DNA of 46,731 bases from Phycisphaerae bacterium (GCA_028289375.1 JANQQK010000056.1:1-46731), one strand, 5' to 3'. Positions 33,501 through 41,858 are shown, counted from the stretch's first letter. Program-made: numbers and translations. The notes: generated from the letters alone by a model not told the origin.

Positions 33501-33737
33501 CTCCTGACGTCTCTGACGACCTTCATGGGCCTGTCGCCGATGATCTTTGAAACCTCGCCTCAGGCGCGCTATCTGATTCCGATGGCCATCGCGCTGGGGT
33601 TCGGCATTCTATTCTCCGCCGCCGTCGTGCTGTTTATGATGCCCGCCTGTCACCTGTTGATTCGCAGCGTGACACATCGCACTCCACAAGCACAAATCGA
33701 TGCCCATCCCAACCACAGTCTCCCGAACACCGCGTAG
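30582..33737 (+). CDS. RND-family efflux transporter permease (AcrB/MMPL superfamily)
   Basis: This 1051-aa product has twelve expected membrane segments and the AcrB layout. The N-terminal helix (NHVAANLLMLLFVVGGIVVA) and the first porter domain (ALPGATPEEVEEGILLPAEE) are clear. So is the transmembrane block with LFAFIITLGILVDDAVIIGE, whose Asp pair is the proton relay in TM4. The second repeat ends in the TM11-12 block with FRPILLTSLTTFMGLSPM. It exports drugs, lipids or metals by proton antiport; the substrate is not predictable. It follows the adaptor gene directly. Confidence 0.92.
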   Translation: MIDPQPSSSREGLIGFMTRNHVAANLLMLLFVVGGIVVAMEIKQEVYPAYELDIVNFSMALPGATPEEVEEGILLPAEEAVRGLEVVRRIDSTAVEGSGDMSIELVEGADANRALQDVKNAIDRVASFPEEAERPRVELAVRQRSTVTVAIAAEMDERTLFAFAERVRNDLLAYDQITKIEAYGLRSPEITVEVPQAQLRSLGLTLDDIAEAVRTAARDVPGGEVRTEGGEVLLRSAGRRFFASEYHDIPVVSGPGGTKLRLGDIATITDGFEDRDRVSSFNGKPGVTLWVYQTGDQKPLDIAQIVYDYVERMNAEMPESVEMIVMWDRAREYRERLDLLLKNGAFGMGLVLIVLGIFLAPKLAFWVGSAVPVCLLGGIMLLPVMDTTINMISLFAFIITLGILVDDAVIIGEEVFENIQRGMSRMEAAIAGARRMSVPVLFAVLTNVVAFVPLMFVPGRTGRFFAAIPLVVITVFLISLFESLFILPSHLAHTKRVDQTGHGVLPSIARVQTRLANAFQRFTDNTYAPLLALALRYRGLTVAIFFSGLILVGAWYQSGRLNFTFNPRIEGDRVDAEVRVPFGAPFSETQRVARIIEQAGLRAATHFGPQDEVLKGWMNSQGRLGSNAADVNFVLVPQEKRDFTPADFVRVWRDEIGPQAGLESLYFEWEVGPSGSRGLTVELSHPERRTLEAASRELAESLTTYSGVTDIDDGFAAGKPQLDIRIRDEARSLGLTHEEIGRQVRHAYYGAEALRMQRARNEIKVMVRLPESERRSLSDLENMILRTPAGGEMPLTEAVELTQTRAHTEINRVNAQRVLTVTANIVPELTNVNKVRADLEANVLPQLLATYPGLTFNYGGRQQEEANAMRTLLGGLGASLAIIFGMLAAIYRSYSEAFITMLVVPFAIAAALLGHIVMGYELSVVSVLGIIATCGVVVNGGLVLTVTMNDLVARGLSFEMAALEASKRRFRPILLTSLTTFMGLSPMIFETSPQARYLIPMAIALGFGILFSAAVVLFMMPACHLLIRSVTHRTPQAQIDAHPNHSLPNTA

Positions 33738-33874
33738 GCCCTCTGTAAACCCAATTGCCGTCGCGGCCAAACGAGCGTTGTTTTCAAATTTGGAAACGTG
33801 TCGAAACTTTGTCGCGTTTTTGGAGCGTCTTCATCCCAGGCGTAGCGCGGTTCGGCGCATGTTCGGGTTTCGCT

Positions 33875-35044
33875 GTGGATAACGCGTGCTTTGGCTACGT
33901 TCTGGTCCAGGGTTGGGCCGGGAAGGAGCCATGGACGGGTACATCATATCCTCAGGAACTACGCGATCGCGTGTTGGCGGCGTACGACCGCGGCATGATG
34001 ACCAAGCAAATCGCCGAGTTGTTTCAGATGAGCCCGGCTTGGGCGCGCCGCCTCAAGCAACGTCGTCGCGAAACGGGTGAGACTTCGCCCAGACCAATGG
34101 GCGGTGCCCGCGTCATCAAGATCGACATGAAGCAATTGGCTTCTTTGGTCGAGAGCGAGAGCACGGTGCTCATCGAAGGCAAGAGAGGTACCGGAAAGGA
34201 ACTATTCGCCCGCGCGGTCCACGACCTCAGTCCGCGTGCTCAAGGCCCATACCTTCTGGTCAAATGCGCCGCGCTGCCTGAAACACTGCTTGAGTCCGAG
34301 TTGTTCGGCTACAAGAAGGGCGCGTTCACGGACGCACGCCGGGACAAACCAGGATCCTTCGATCTCGCCCAGGGCGGTTCGGTTTTCCTCGATGAAGTTG
34401 AAACGCTGACTCGGGCGGTGCAGGTGAAACTGCTTCGCGTGATCGAAAACAAGCAATATCAGCCACTCGGTGGCACGCAACAGCAGCAGGCCGACGTCCG
34501 CATCATCGCGGCCACCAATCGCGCGCTTCTGAATATGGTCCGCCGAGGCAAGTTCCGCGATGATCTGTACTATCGCCTGAACGTCGTGACCCTCGAGTTG
34601 CCGGCCTTACGCGACCGCCGAGAGGACATCCCCGTCCTCGTGGATCACTTCATCGGCCAGTACAACCTCGCCAAGGGCAAGGAAGTCATCGGCGTGACGG
34701 GGCGGGCGATGGGCGTACTGATGGAATACGACTTCCCGGGCAACGTGCGCGAGTTACAGAACGTGATCGAGCACGCATTTGTCCTGTGCGACTGGGGATT
34801 GATCGACCTGCCACACTTGCCGCGCACGATCCTGCGTTCGTCGCCGCCCCGCGATGGGCTGACATCCGATCCGACCATCCAACGCAGCAGACGCTCCTCG
34901 CTCAACGACGCCGAAGCAGCAGCCATCCGCGATGCTCTGGAACGTCACAATGGTCACCGTGCCAACACAGCGCGTGAGCTTGGCATTTCGACCTCGACTC
35001 TGTGGCGCAGAATGTCCCGACTCGGCATTCGCTTTCGACGCTAA
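33875..35044 (+). CDS. sigma-54-dependent activator (AAA+) fused to an IS630-type transposase helix-turn-helix
   Basis: The product is 389 aa from a GTG at 33875; the frame is open to a TTG at 33755 and neither start has a strong ribosome site. Residues ~24-88 (SYPQELRDRVLAAYDRG, SPAWARRLKQRRRETGE, PRPMGG) match the N-terminal DNA-binding region of IS630-family transposases. At ~93 they pass directly into an NtrC-type AAA+ domain: Walker A GKRGTGKE (102-109), GAFTDA (149-154; the sigma-54 loop, usually GAFTGA), FLDE (171-174), FRDDLYYRLNVV and PGNVRELQN (288-296). A Fis-type HTH (345-389) ends the protein. No receiver, GAF or PAS domain is present. It is convergent with the PLP-enzyme gene, sharing 4 bp. 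Confidence 0.85.
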   Translation: MDNACFGYVLVQGWAGKEPWTGTSYPQELRDRVLAAYDRGMMTKQIAELFQMSPAWARRLKQRRRETGETSPRPMGGARVIKIDMKQLASLVESESTVLIEGKRGTGKELFARAVHDLSPRAQGPYLLVKCAALPETLLESELFGYKKGAFTDARRDKPGSFDLAQGGSVFLDEVETLTRAVQVKLLRVIENKQYQPLGGTQQQQADVRIIAATNRALLNMVRRGKFRDDLYYRLNVVTLELPALRDRREDIPVLVDHFIGQYNLAKGKEVIGVTGRAMGVLMEYDFPGNVRELQNVIEHAFVLCDWGLIDLPHLPRTILRSSPPRDGLTSDPTIQRSRRSSLNDAEAAAIRDALERHNGHRANTARELGISTSTLWRRMSRLGIRFRR

Positions 35045-36303
35045 TGTGTGTGGGCGAAATCGCCGCGACGATTCGGCTTGGACGAATCGGATACAACCGT
35101 CCCTTGCGTCGTGACCTTCGCAGCCTCTGCCAGCGCGTCATCCAGATCGGCGATCAGATCATCGACCCCCTCGATGCCGACTGATAAACGGACGAGACCG
35201 TCCGTGATGTGCGCCCGTTCACGCGCTTCGCGTCCCATGGACGCATGCGTCATGCTGGCCGGATGCTCAATCAACGATTCGACGCCGCCCAGGCTCACGG
35301 CCAGATCGCACAATTCCACGGCGTTCATCATCGCCTTGCCTGCCTCTAGTCCACCGCGAAGCCCGAAGCTGATCACCGCCCCACCGGCTGACGCCTGCTT
35401 TCGCGAAACATCGTGACCGGGATGACTTGGCAATCCCGGATACCGCACCCATTCGACGGCATCGTGCTCTTCGAGGTGTTGTGCGACCTTCAGCGCGCTT
35501 TCGCTTTGATGGCGTACCCGCAATGGCAGCGTCTTGATTCCGCGATGGACGAGGAATGCTTCGAAGGGTGCCATGACACCGCCAAAGTGCAGCAGAGCCT
35601 TGCGATAGATCGCACCCAACGCGTCATCCTGCACAACGATCATGCCCGCCACGACATCGGCATGGCCATTGAGGAACTTCGTCATGCTGTGAATCACAAC
35701 GTCGGCCCCTTGCTCAAATGGCCGCTGCAGAATGGGGCTCATGAAGGTGTTGTCGACGATGGCCTTGGCGCCATGCTCATGGGCGATGGCACAGACCGCT
35801 TCCAGGTCCGTCACCACCAAAGTGGGATTGCCCGGCGTCTCGACGAACACAACTGTGGTGTTGGGCCGCATGGATGCATGCACCGCCGCCAAGTCTGACG
35901 TATCCACGATCGTGCTTTCGATGCCAAAGTTCGCCAAAACCTCCGTCAGCAGTGTGCACGTTGGACCGTACACCGCGTCACTGCAGACGACGTGATCGCC
36001 TTCCTTGAGCAGTCCGGCGAGGGACGTATGCACTGCCGCCATCCCACTGCCACACGCAATCGCCTGACAGCCACCCTCCAGCGATGCCACACATTCCTCC
36101 AACGCGGCCACCGTCGGATTCCCGACGCGCGTGTAGACGTAGCCCGGTTCCCGCCCTTCGAAGATGGCTGCGCCCTGATCGGCATTCTCGAACGCGAACG
36201 TCGACGTCTGAAATATGGGCGGGATGACAGGCCTATGCGAGTATGATCCAATACCTGCATGCACGCATCGGGACTCAATCGACTGTTGACGGTTGGGTTT
36301 CAT
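35041..36303 (-). CDS. Cys/Met-metabolism PLP-dependent enzyme (methionine gamma-lyase / cystathionine gamma-synthase type)
   Basis: This 420-aa fold-type I enzyme has the PLP lysine in HSMTKFLNGHADVVAG, PLP phosphate-binding GSGMAAVHTSLAGLL and the C-terminal SLGGVESLIEHPASMTH substrate loop. The YGPTCTLL segment lacks the YGC of classical methionine gamma-lyases, so a gamma-synthase or gamma-lyase cannot be told apart. Its position after the iorA and iorB-acd genes suggests lyase function: 2-oxobutyrate from methionine would be a substrate for the oxidoreductase (inference). The ATG has GGAGCC upstream; the gap from the previous gene is 69 bp. The stop overlaps that of the convergent activator gene. 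Confidence 0.85.
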   Translation of the reverse strand: MKPNRQQSIESRCVHAGIGSYSHRPVIPPIFQTSTFAFENADQGAAIFEGREPGYVYTRVGNPTVAALEECVASLEGGCQAIACGSGMAAVHTSLAGLLKEGDHVVCSDAVYGPTCTLLTEVLANFGIESTIVDTSDLAAVHASMRPNTTVVFVETPGNPTLVVTDLEAVCAIAHEHGAKAIVDNTFMSPILQRPFEQGADVVIHSMTKFLNGHADVVAGMIVVQDDALGAIYRKALLHFGGVMAPFEAFLVHRGIKTLPLRVRHQSESALKVAQHLEEHDAVEWVRYPGLPSHPGHDVSRKQASAGGAVISFGLRGGLEAGKAMMNAVELCDLAVSLGGVESLIEHPASMTHASMGREARERAHITDGLVRLSVGIEGVDDLIADLDDALAEAAKVTTQGTVVSDSSKPNRRGDFAHTH

Positions 36304-36372
36304 GGCTTGGCTCCGTGTTCCATCAGGCGATCGCCGCCAACGTCGTGGCCGACCGCGTTGGTTGGTTCCTCC

Positions 36373-39300
36373 TTACGTCGCGACGACTTCCTCCTCCGTG
36401 ATGTCCGCTGACAGATCGAGCATCGCGGGCATGTCCGTGTTCCGGGTCGCATGCCGATCGCACAAATAGCGCCCAATCGAACGCATTGCCTGGTCAGCCG
36501 AACGGAACACCGGTACGCCGTCGATACGCACCTGCGACGCCAATGCGTCGTACGTCTCCGATGCATCGACGACGAAGATCAGTGGCTTGATGTACTCGTG
36601 GAAGATGCGCGGGATGCGATGGGCGATCGAATCGACTTTGCTGATCTCCTCAGCCGTCGTCAGCATCGCCGGAGTCATCGGAACACAACCGACGACCACG
36701 GCGTCGATCTCCTCAGCCTCCATCATGATCCGCACGCATTGCTCATACACCGCGTCGGACGCCATCGGTGTCAGATCAAGCGGATTGCGGGCGCTGATCA
36801 AGCGATCCAGCTTGTATTCGCCCAGCACATCGGCCAGTTTCTCACGCGTTTCATCCGCGAGTGCCGGCATGTGCAGCCGATACTTCGATCCGACCAGATT
36901 GTCGGCCATGCCCACCGCTTCGTACCCTGCGTTGCTGATCGCCCCGATGCGGCAGCCGCGAACCTCTTTGTCGTGCAGGTGGGTCGCCAGTTCGAGGACC
37001 TGTTCGAATTCCTTGAACGTATCGCACACGATTGCACCGGCGTTGGCGACGGCTGACTGGCAGACGTCGTAGTCTCCGGCGATTGAAGCGGTGTGCCCCT
37101 TGGTGGCATCGCGACCGACGCGCGTGCGCCCGGCCTTGTAGAAGACCACGACTTTGCCCGCTTGTTGCGCCGCCTTGACCGCCTGCACAAAGGCAAGCCC
37201 ATCGTGATCGTTGAACCCTTCGACATAGACCCCAATGCAATCAATGTCACTGCGATCGGCCAGACTCAACAACATATCTGAGACGGTCAGGTCGAGTTGA
37301 TTGCCAACCGAGACGGCAAAGGTCGGATCGAGACGCTGCAGGTTGCTCAGTCGCGTGATGATGAACGCACCACTCTGCGAGATGATGGCTGACCGCTTGG
37401 GCGGCACATCCCGATGGGGGTCCATCTTGAAATCGGGAATGAAGAACGTGTCGTACATCCCCGGCCTCGACCGCACACCCATGCAGTTTCCGCCGAGCAC
37501 AATCGGCCCCTTTCCGTCGACTGCCCGACGAGCTTGAATCGACTCGCGAATCGCGTCGGCCACTTCTTCGGTGCCCTCCTTTTCGCCGAGACCACCTGGA
37601 ATCAGGATGACGGACTCGGCCTTGTCATGTTGCGCAACATCACCGACCAACTCCGCCGCCGCCTGCCCCGCGACGGCTGCCACGAGCAGATCCACCCGCT
37701 GCGGCAAATCACGCACGCTTGCCACGCATGGCACGCCGTCGATCATGTCCTGACCATCCTTGATCACATACAACTGCTCCGGTGCGAAACCACACTTGCG
37801 AATGTTGTCGAGGATGATCCGTCCGAAATTCGTACGCTTGCCCGATACACCCGCCACCGCGATCGATTGGGGTTCAAGCAACGACGACACTTTGTCAACA
37901 GGCCGCTGGATCACCGGTTCTGGCAGGATTCCGATGCGACCCCGCCCATCGAGCGGGACCATGCACTCTCGGCGGAAAGCGAACGGGTTCACCTCCAACT
38001 CGATCAGTGCGCGATCGCCAAGCGTCGGGTCGCACATCGCCTTCGCCAGGCTAATGAACGAGCGGAAGCAGCGAATCAACTCCCCATCGGACACGACGCG
38101 ATCATGCCCACGCACGATGCCGGCCAGCACTTTGTAAGCAGCCGTTCGCGTAAACAGCTCGAAGAACGACTCAGGCGTCACTTCCGATACCAGCGCCTTT
38201 GCAACAGCCACACCCGGTTTCATCGTGGCCGCGAGAAACTCGGTATCCACACCACCGAAACCGGCCGCAATCACCGGGCCGAACTCACGGGTCGCGCGAA
38301 CTCCGACGAACAACTCCCCGCCAAGCCCTCCTCCCGCTTCATGGACGAACTCAACCATGAGAAAGCCATGCACCGGGCAGTCCGCCGCCGTCATGGTCCT
38401 GGTCAGTTGGTCCATCTCATGTTGCAACGCGTCGACACTCTTGCGGACGCGACGGACGCCGCCGGCTTCGGTCTTGTGCACGACCTTGGGCGACACCACC
38501 TTGAGCATGACCTCGTCGCCGTCGAACGCAGACAACTGTTCCGCGTTGACCGTACCGCCGCGATCGATGAACAGGTGCTTCGGAGGGTTGATCGCGCCAA
38601 CGATATCGAGCAAGTGGTACACCTCGTGTTCAAACAGTTGTTGGCGATCCTGCTGCGTCACATTCTCGATCAACTGCTCGACGGCGCTCTGTTCGGACGC
38701 CGACAACGCAGCCTCCACCTTCGCCGTCAGTCCGACCGCATCCCGCGATGTCGATTCAAGTTCGTCCGCCGCCACCGTCTGAAGCCAATCACGCACCTGC
38801 CGCGCTGTCGCGCCACGTCGCAATCCGTCTCGATACGCCGTCGCCGCCGCACGACCGATCTGAAACGCCCGGCGATTCACGCTGACGATGTTCGCTCCCT
38901 TGCGCTGGAACATCTCAGCCACAACGGTGTCAATCTCCGCCGCCGAGAAGTCCAGACACATCGACGCCGCACCAAGCATGACCATGTTCTCAGCCCGCGC
39001 AGAACCCGACTGCTTCGCCCGCCCCACCGCGTCAATCAAGACATGGTTCGGCCAATCGGATATCTCCTCGAGGACTTCTTCAACCTGCGGATAGTTCGGA
39101 ATGTTCACGACCGGCGTACAACTCGACACGATCGTGCCATGCTCCCGGAGATAGGAGACGTATCTCAGCGCTTCGACCGGCTCGACGGCCAACACCAGGT
39201 CCGCCTTGCCGGTCGGTACCAGTGAACTGTGCAGCGGCTTGTCGGAGAAACGCAGATGAGCTTCGACCGCCCCGCCGCGCTGGGCCATGCCGTGAACTTC

Positions 39301-39408
39301 CGACTGTTTGACGTGATAGCCGCGACGCATCGCTGCTTCGGCAATCGCGTACGCAATTGTCAGAATCCCCTGCCCACCGACGCCCGCTAGGATCATGTTG
39401 AATCGCAT
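36373..39408 (-). CDS. fusion of indolepyruvate oxidoreductase beta subunit (IorB) with ADP-forming acyl-CoA synthetase
   Basis: This 1011-aa protein has three parts. Residues 1-~215 are an IorB-type pyruvate/2-oxoacid:ferredoxin oxidoreductase gamma-like domain (ILAGVGGQGILTIAYAIAEA and SEVHGMAQRGGAV). Residues ~245-495 are an ATP-grasp domain (LKVVSPKVVHKTEAGGV, IELEVNPFAF). Residues ~500-985 are the CoA-binding and ligase domains of acetyl-CoA synthetase (ADP-forming), with SIAVAGVSGKRTNFGR and a KGHTASIAGDY segment whose H772 is the probable phospho-His. One chain could oxidise a 2-oxoacid to acyl-CoA with IorA and use the thioester to make ATP. The start has AGGAGG upstream; iorA is 33 bp upstream. 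Confidence 0.88.
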   Translation of the reverse strand: MRFNMILAGVGGQGILTIAYAIAEAAMRRGYHVKQSEVHGMAQRGGAVEAHLRFSDKPLHSSLVPTGKADLVLAVEPVEALRYVSYLREHGTIVSSCTPVVNIPNYPQVEEVLEEISDWPNHVLIDAVGRAKQSGSARAENMVMLGAASMCLDFSAAEIDTVVAEMFQRKGANIVSVNRRAFQIGRAAATAYRDGLRRGATARQVRDWLQTVAADELESTSRDAVGLTAKVEAALSASEQSAVEQLIENVTQQDRQQLFEHEVYHLLDIVGAINPPKHLFIDRGGTVNAEQLSAFDGDEVMLKVVSPKVVHKTEAGGVRRVRKSVDALQHEMDQLTRTMTAADCPVHGFLMVEFVHEAGGGLGGELFVGVRATREFGPVIAAGFGGVDTEFLAATMKPGVAVAKALVSEVTPESFFELFTRTAAYKVLAGIVRGHDRVVSDGELIRCFRSFISLAKAMCDPTLGDRALIELEVNPFAFRRECMVPLDGRGRIGILPEPVIQRPVDKVSSLLEPQSIAVAGVSGKRTNFGRIILDNIRKCGFAPEQLYVIKDGQDMIDGVPCVASVRDLPQRVDLLVAAVAGQAAAELVGDVAQHDKAESVILIPGGLGEKEGTEEVADAIRESIQARRAVDGKGPIVLGGNCMGVRSRPGMYDTFFIPDFKMDPHRDVPPKRSAIISQSGAFIITRLSNLQRLDPTFAVSVGNQLDLTVSDMLLSLADRSDIDCIGVYVEGFNDHDGLAFVQAVKAAQQAGKVVVFYKAGRTRVGRDATKGHTASIAGDYDVCQSAVANAGAIVCDTFKEFEQVLELATHLHDKEVRGCRIGAISNAGYEAVGMADNLVGSKYRLHMPALADETREKLADVLGEYKLDRLISARNPLDLTPMASDAVYEQCVRIMMEAEEIDAVVVGCVPMTPAMLTTAEEISKVDSIAHRIPRIFHEYIKPLIFVVDASETYDALASQVRIDGVPVFRSADQAMRSIGRYLCDRHATRNTDMPAMLDLSADITEEEVVAT

Positions 39409-39441
39409 AGGAATACCTCCTGTCGCGACGGGACCACTGTC

Positions 39442-41049
39442 CTACGTCGTCGCGACGGTCTGCTTTTTCAATTGTTGCGCGACGCGCCGCTTCACCTGGA
39501 TGCACGCCCGGTTGGACACGATGACCGATAAGCCTCGGTGGTTGATCTCTGCGGCGATCCGCGCGACGTTTTCCTCATGGTGCTTCGCCAGCGGCTCGAT
39601 CCTGACCACGTGTTCGCGCGGCACGCCGAGACCGCGAATCAACTCAATGAGGTCGTCGCCGGTGATGTACACTTCCTGACCACCAGTCATGCCCACGGTT
39701 GCGTTGTCCAGCACAACAACCGTCATGTTGACGTCCTCATGGGCAGCTTCGACGAGCGAACTGAGACCCGAGTGAATGAGCGTTGAATCACCCAGGGTGG
39801 AGACGATCGGATGTGCGCCGGCCTTGGCGGCCCCGATGGCCATGCCGATCGAAGCGCCCATTTCGACGCACGTGTCGACGGCGTTGTGCGGGGGCAGTGC
39901 GGCCAGCGTGTAGCAGCCGATGTCGCTGAAGAAGTACGGATCCTGATCGCCGCCGACGGCGTCGACGATGGCTTTGTACGAATCGCAGTGCGGGCAACCC
40001 GAACACAACTGCGGCGGGCGTGACGGCATCGGTGCCGGTCTTGGCCCTGTCTCTTCCATCGGCAAGCCAAGCGCCTTGCCGACAAGCTCTGTGGAGAGCT
40101 CACCCTGCCGTGGCAACGTGCCGTCAAACTTGCCATGAATCGATTTACCCGGCACGCCACATATGCCGCGAAGCTGTCGTTCCACAAACGGGAAGCCCTC
40201 CTCAATCAGGAAAATCTCGCTGCAATGATCGATGAGTTGTCGTACCAGGTTCACCGGGACGGGATAGGACGTGATCTTCAGCATCGAGTGGCCGTGATCA
40301 TCGCCGAGTGCTTCGCGCACGTAGTGATACCCGATGCCCGTGGCGATGATGCCCTTCGGACCGCGCAACGACAATTCGTTAAATGACGAATTCTCCGCGT
40401 AGTCGACAAAGGACTTCTGCAGATCGAGCAGCCGCCCATACCGACGTCGCGCATTGACCGGCAACAGCGTCCATTCCCGCCAATCGCTTGCTCGTGCCTT
40501 CGGCGGCACGTTGGCCACCGGTTGCGTTTCCACCACGCCCCGGCTGTGCGACAGCCGGGTCACCATGCGCACGAGAACCGGCACTTTAAAACGTTCAGAT
40601 AGGTCAAATGCCTCGCGCGTCGCGTCATATGCCTCCTGCTGATCCGATGGCTCGAAGATGGGGATCTGCGCGAAGTGACCGTAGTAGCGCGTGTCCTGCT
40701 CATTTTGCGACGAGTGCATCCCGGGGTCGTCGGCAATCGCAACCACCAGCCCACCGTTCGCACCGGTCAACGCCGAACTCATGAACGGGTCTGCCGCGAC
40801 GTTCAGCCCGACGTGCTTCATGGACAGCAGCGAACGCTTGCCCACGTAGGACATGCCCAACGCTTCCTCGTAAGCGACCTTCTCATTGGCCGACCAGCGG
40901 GCGACGATGTCATCCGAGTTTGCGGTCCGCGCCTGCACAAATTCCATGATTTCAGTCGCCGGCGTACCCGGATAGGCGAAGGAACCACTGATTCCAGCGT
41001 CGATTGCTCCCAGTCCAACCGCCTCATCACCCAAAAGCAGCTCGCGCAT
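39442..41049 (-). CDS. iorA: indolepyruvate:ferredoxin oxidoreductase alpha subunit (IorA), lacking the ferredoxin domain
   Basis: This 535-aa product has the pyrimidine-binding domain (ISGSFAYPGTPATEI near the start), the CSGCPHCDSYKAI segment and a TPP domain with GDSTLIHSGLSSLVEAAHED and LDNATVGMTGGQ. Family members usually continue with two [4Fe-4S] clusters of a C-terminal ferredoxin domain. Here the chain ends about 20 residues after NRACIQVKRR, with no CxxCxxC motif. It decarboxylates aryl- or acyl-pyruvates with IorB. The start at 41049 is supported by AAAGGGGG upstream and by the sigma-54 promoter; an ATG-less extension to 41115 is less likely. Confidence 0.87.
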   Translation of the reverse strand: MRELLLGDEAVGLGAIDAGISGSFAYPGTPATEIMEFVQARTANSDDIVARWSANEKVAYEEALGMSYVGKRSLLSMKHVGLNVAADPFMSSALTGANGGLVVAIADDPGMHSSQNEQDTRYYGHFAQIPIFEPSDQQEAYDATREAFDLSERFKVPVLVRMVTRLSHSRGVVETQPVANVPPKARASDWREWTLLPVNARRRYGRLLDLQKSFVDYAENSSFNELSLRGPKGIIATGIGYHYVREALGDDHGHSMLKITSYPVPVNLVRQLIDHCSEIFLIEEGFPFVERQLRGICGVPGKSIHGKFDGTLPRQGELSTELVGKALGLPMEETGPRPAPMPSRPPQLCSGCPHCDSYKAIVDAVGGDQDPYFFSDIGCYTLAALPPHNAVDTCVEMGASIGMAIGAAKAGAHPIVSTLGDSTLIHSGLSSLVEAAHEDVNMTVVVLDNATVGMTGGQEVYITGDDLIELIRGLGVPREHVVRIEPLAKHHEENVARIAAEINHRGLSVIVSNRACIQVKRRVAQQLKKQTVATT

Positions 41050-41135
41050 CGCTGCCCCCTTTCCTCTAATGGCGTACGGAGTACGGCACGCCGCGGCGAA
41101 CCGGGTTCGGTCCACGCGACGTCAACAGGGAATGA

Positions 41136-41151
41136 AGCAATTTGCGTGCCA
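41136..41151 (-). promoter_or_regulatory. sigma-54 (-24/-12) promoter of the iorA operon
   Basis: On the minus strand the sequence is TGGCACG (41151-41145), four bases, then TTGCT (41140-41136), a full match to TGGCACG-N4-TTGC(A/T) with the GG and GC 12 bp apart. The predicted transcription start is near 41126, 77 nt before the iorA ATG. Confidence 0.7.
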
Positions 41152-41186
41152 ATGACGCATCCCGAAAGGCATCATCGGACGAGCAA

Positions 41187-41199
41187 GAGGGTGACCCTC
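41187..41199. promoter_or_regulatory. perfect inverted repeat upstream of the iorA sigma-54 promoter
   Basis: GAGGGT-G-ACCCTC is a 13-bp interrupted palindrome 36 bp upstream of the -24 element. It is a candidate activator-binding site, although enhancers usually lie further away. No second copy was seen beside the usp/asnA promoters. Confidence 0.3.
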
Positions 41200-41325
41200 C
41201 GGAACGGCACCAGGGTGGAGATCGATGCTATCGCGAATGATGGTGGCAAGTCTGTGCGATCTGCCGAGAATTGTGTGAATTGCCACATCAACAACGGATG
41301 CTTCGGGGGACAGCGACCATCGCCG

Positions 41326-41784
41326 TCAAACCGGTGACTTGAACGTCAGTACCGGGCAGTGGGCATGCTGCACCACGCGCTCGGCCACGCTGCCCATCAG
41401 GGCATGACGCAGACCCGTTCGGCCATGCGTACCGAGAATGATCAGGTCGATGCCGGACTCTTTTGCATAGCCACAGATTTCATGCCATGGATGCCCGCGG
41501 ATCACCTTGGTGACGACGTCTGGGATCCCCACCAGATGCTCGTCCACCATGCGTTGAACCTGATCCTTGGAGGCCTCGAACCAGGTTCGCGTGAGTTGGA
41601 TGTCGGCGTCGGACAGTGCGACGCTGTCGGGCAGGAAGTCGGGATCGGGGACCGGCACACACACATGAATGACATGTACCTTCGCCTGAAAAATCTCGCG
41701 GTACTGCCGGACATATGGCACCGCCGCCGTCGACAAGTCTGAGAAATCTGTTGGCCAGAGAATGTTGGTTGGTATCACGTTCAT
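41326..41784 (-). CDS. universal stress protein (UspA family)
   Basis: This 152-aa product has the single Usp fold: start MNVIPTNILWPTDFSDLSTA, ends IDLIILGTHGRTGLRHALMG then SVAERVVQHAHCPVLTF. The G-(2)-x-G-(9)-G-(S/T) ATP-binding pattern is present (GTHGRTGLRHALMGSVA), so it probably binds ATP. The start at 41784 has AAGGAGGTCC upstream, a near-perfect ribosome site; the frame is open further but unsupported. A -24/-12 promoter lies 75-90 bp upstream. It is divergent from asnA. Confidence 0.92.
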   Translation of the reverse strand: MNVIPTNILWPTDFSDLSTAAVPYVRQYREIFQAKVHVIHVCVPVPDPDFLPDSVALSDADIQLTRTWFEASKDQVQRMVDEHLVGIPDVVTKVIRGHPWHEICGYAKESGIDLIILGTHGRTGLRHALMGSVAERVVQHAHCPVLTFKSPV

Positions 41785-41858
41785 CGTGGCGGACCTCCTT
41801 CGTCGCAACGACCCGTTCCGGCGCGTGTCGCACCCACACATGCTGCCTTTTGCCATGT

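Noticed and set aside
33874..33882. Perfect DnaA-box-like TGTGGATAA
   Set aside because: Only one copy, no AT-rich unwinding region or replication genes nearby, and it lies at the presumed start of the activator gene.
37414..39225. 603-codon open frame opposite the IorB/synthetase fusion
   Set aside because: It is the exact antisense of a strongly supported gene, rich in Arg, His and Leu, with no ribosome site or domain.
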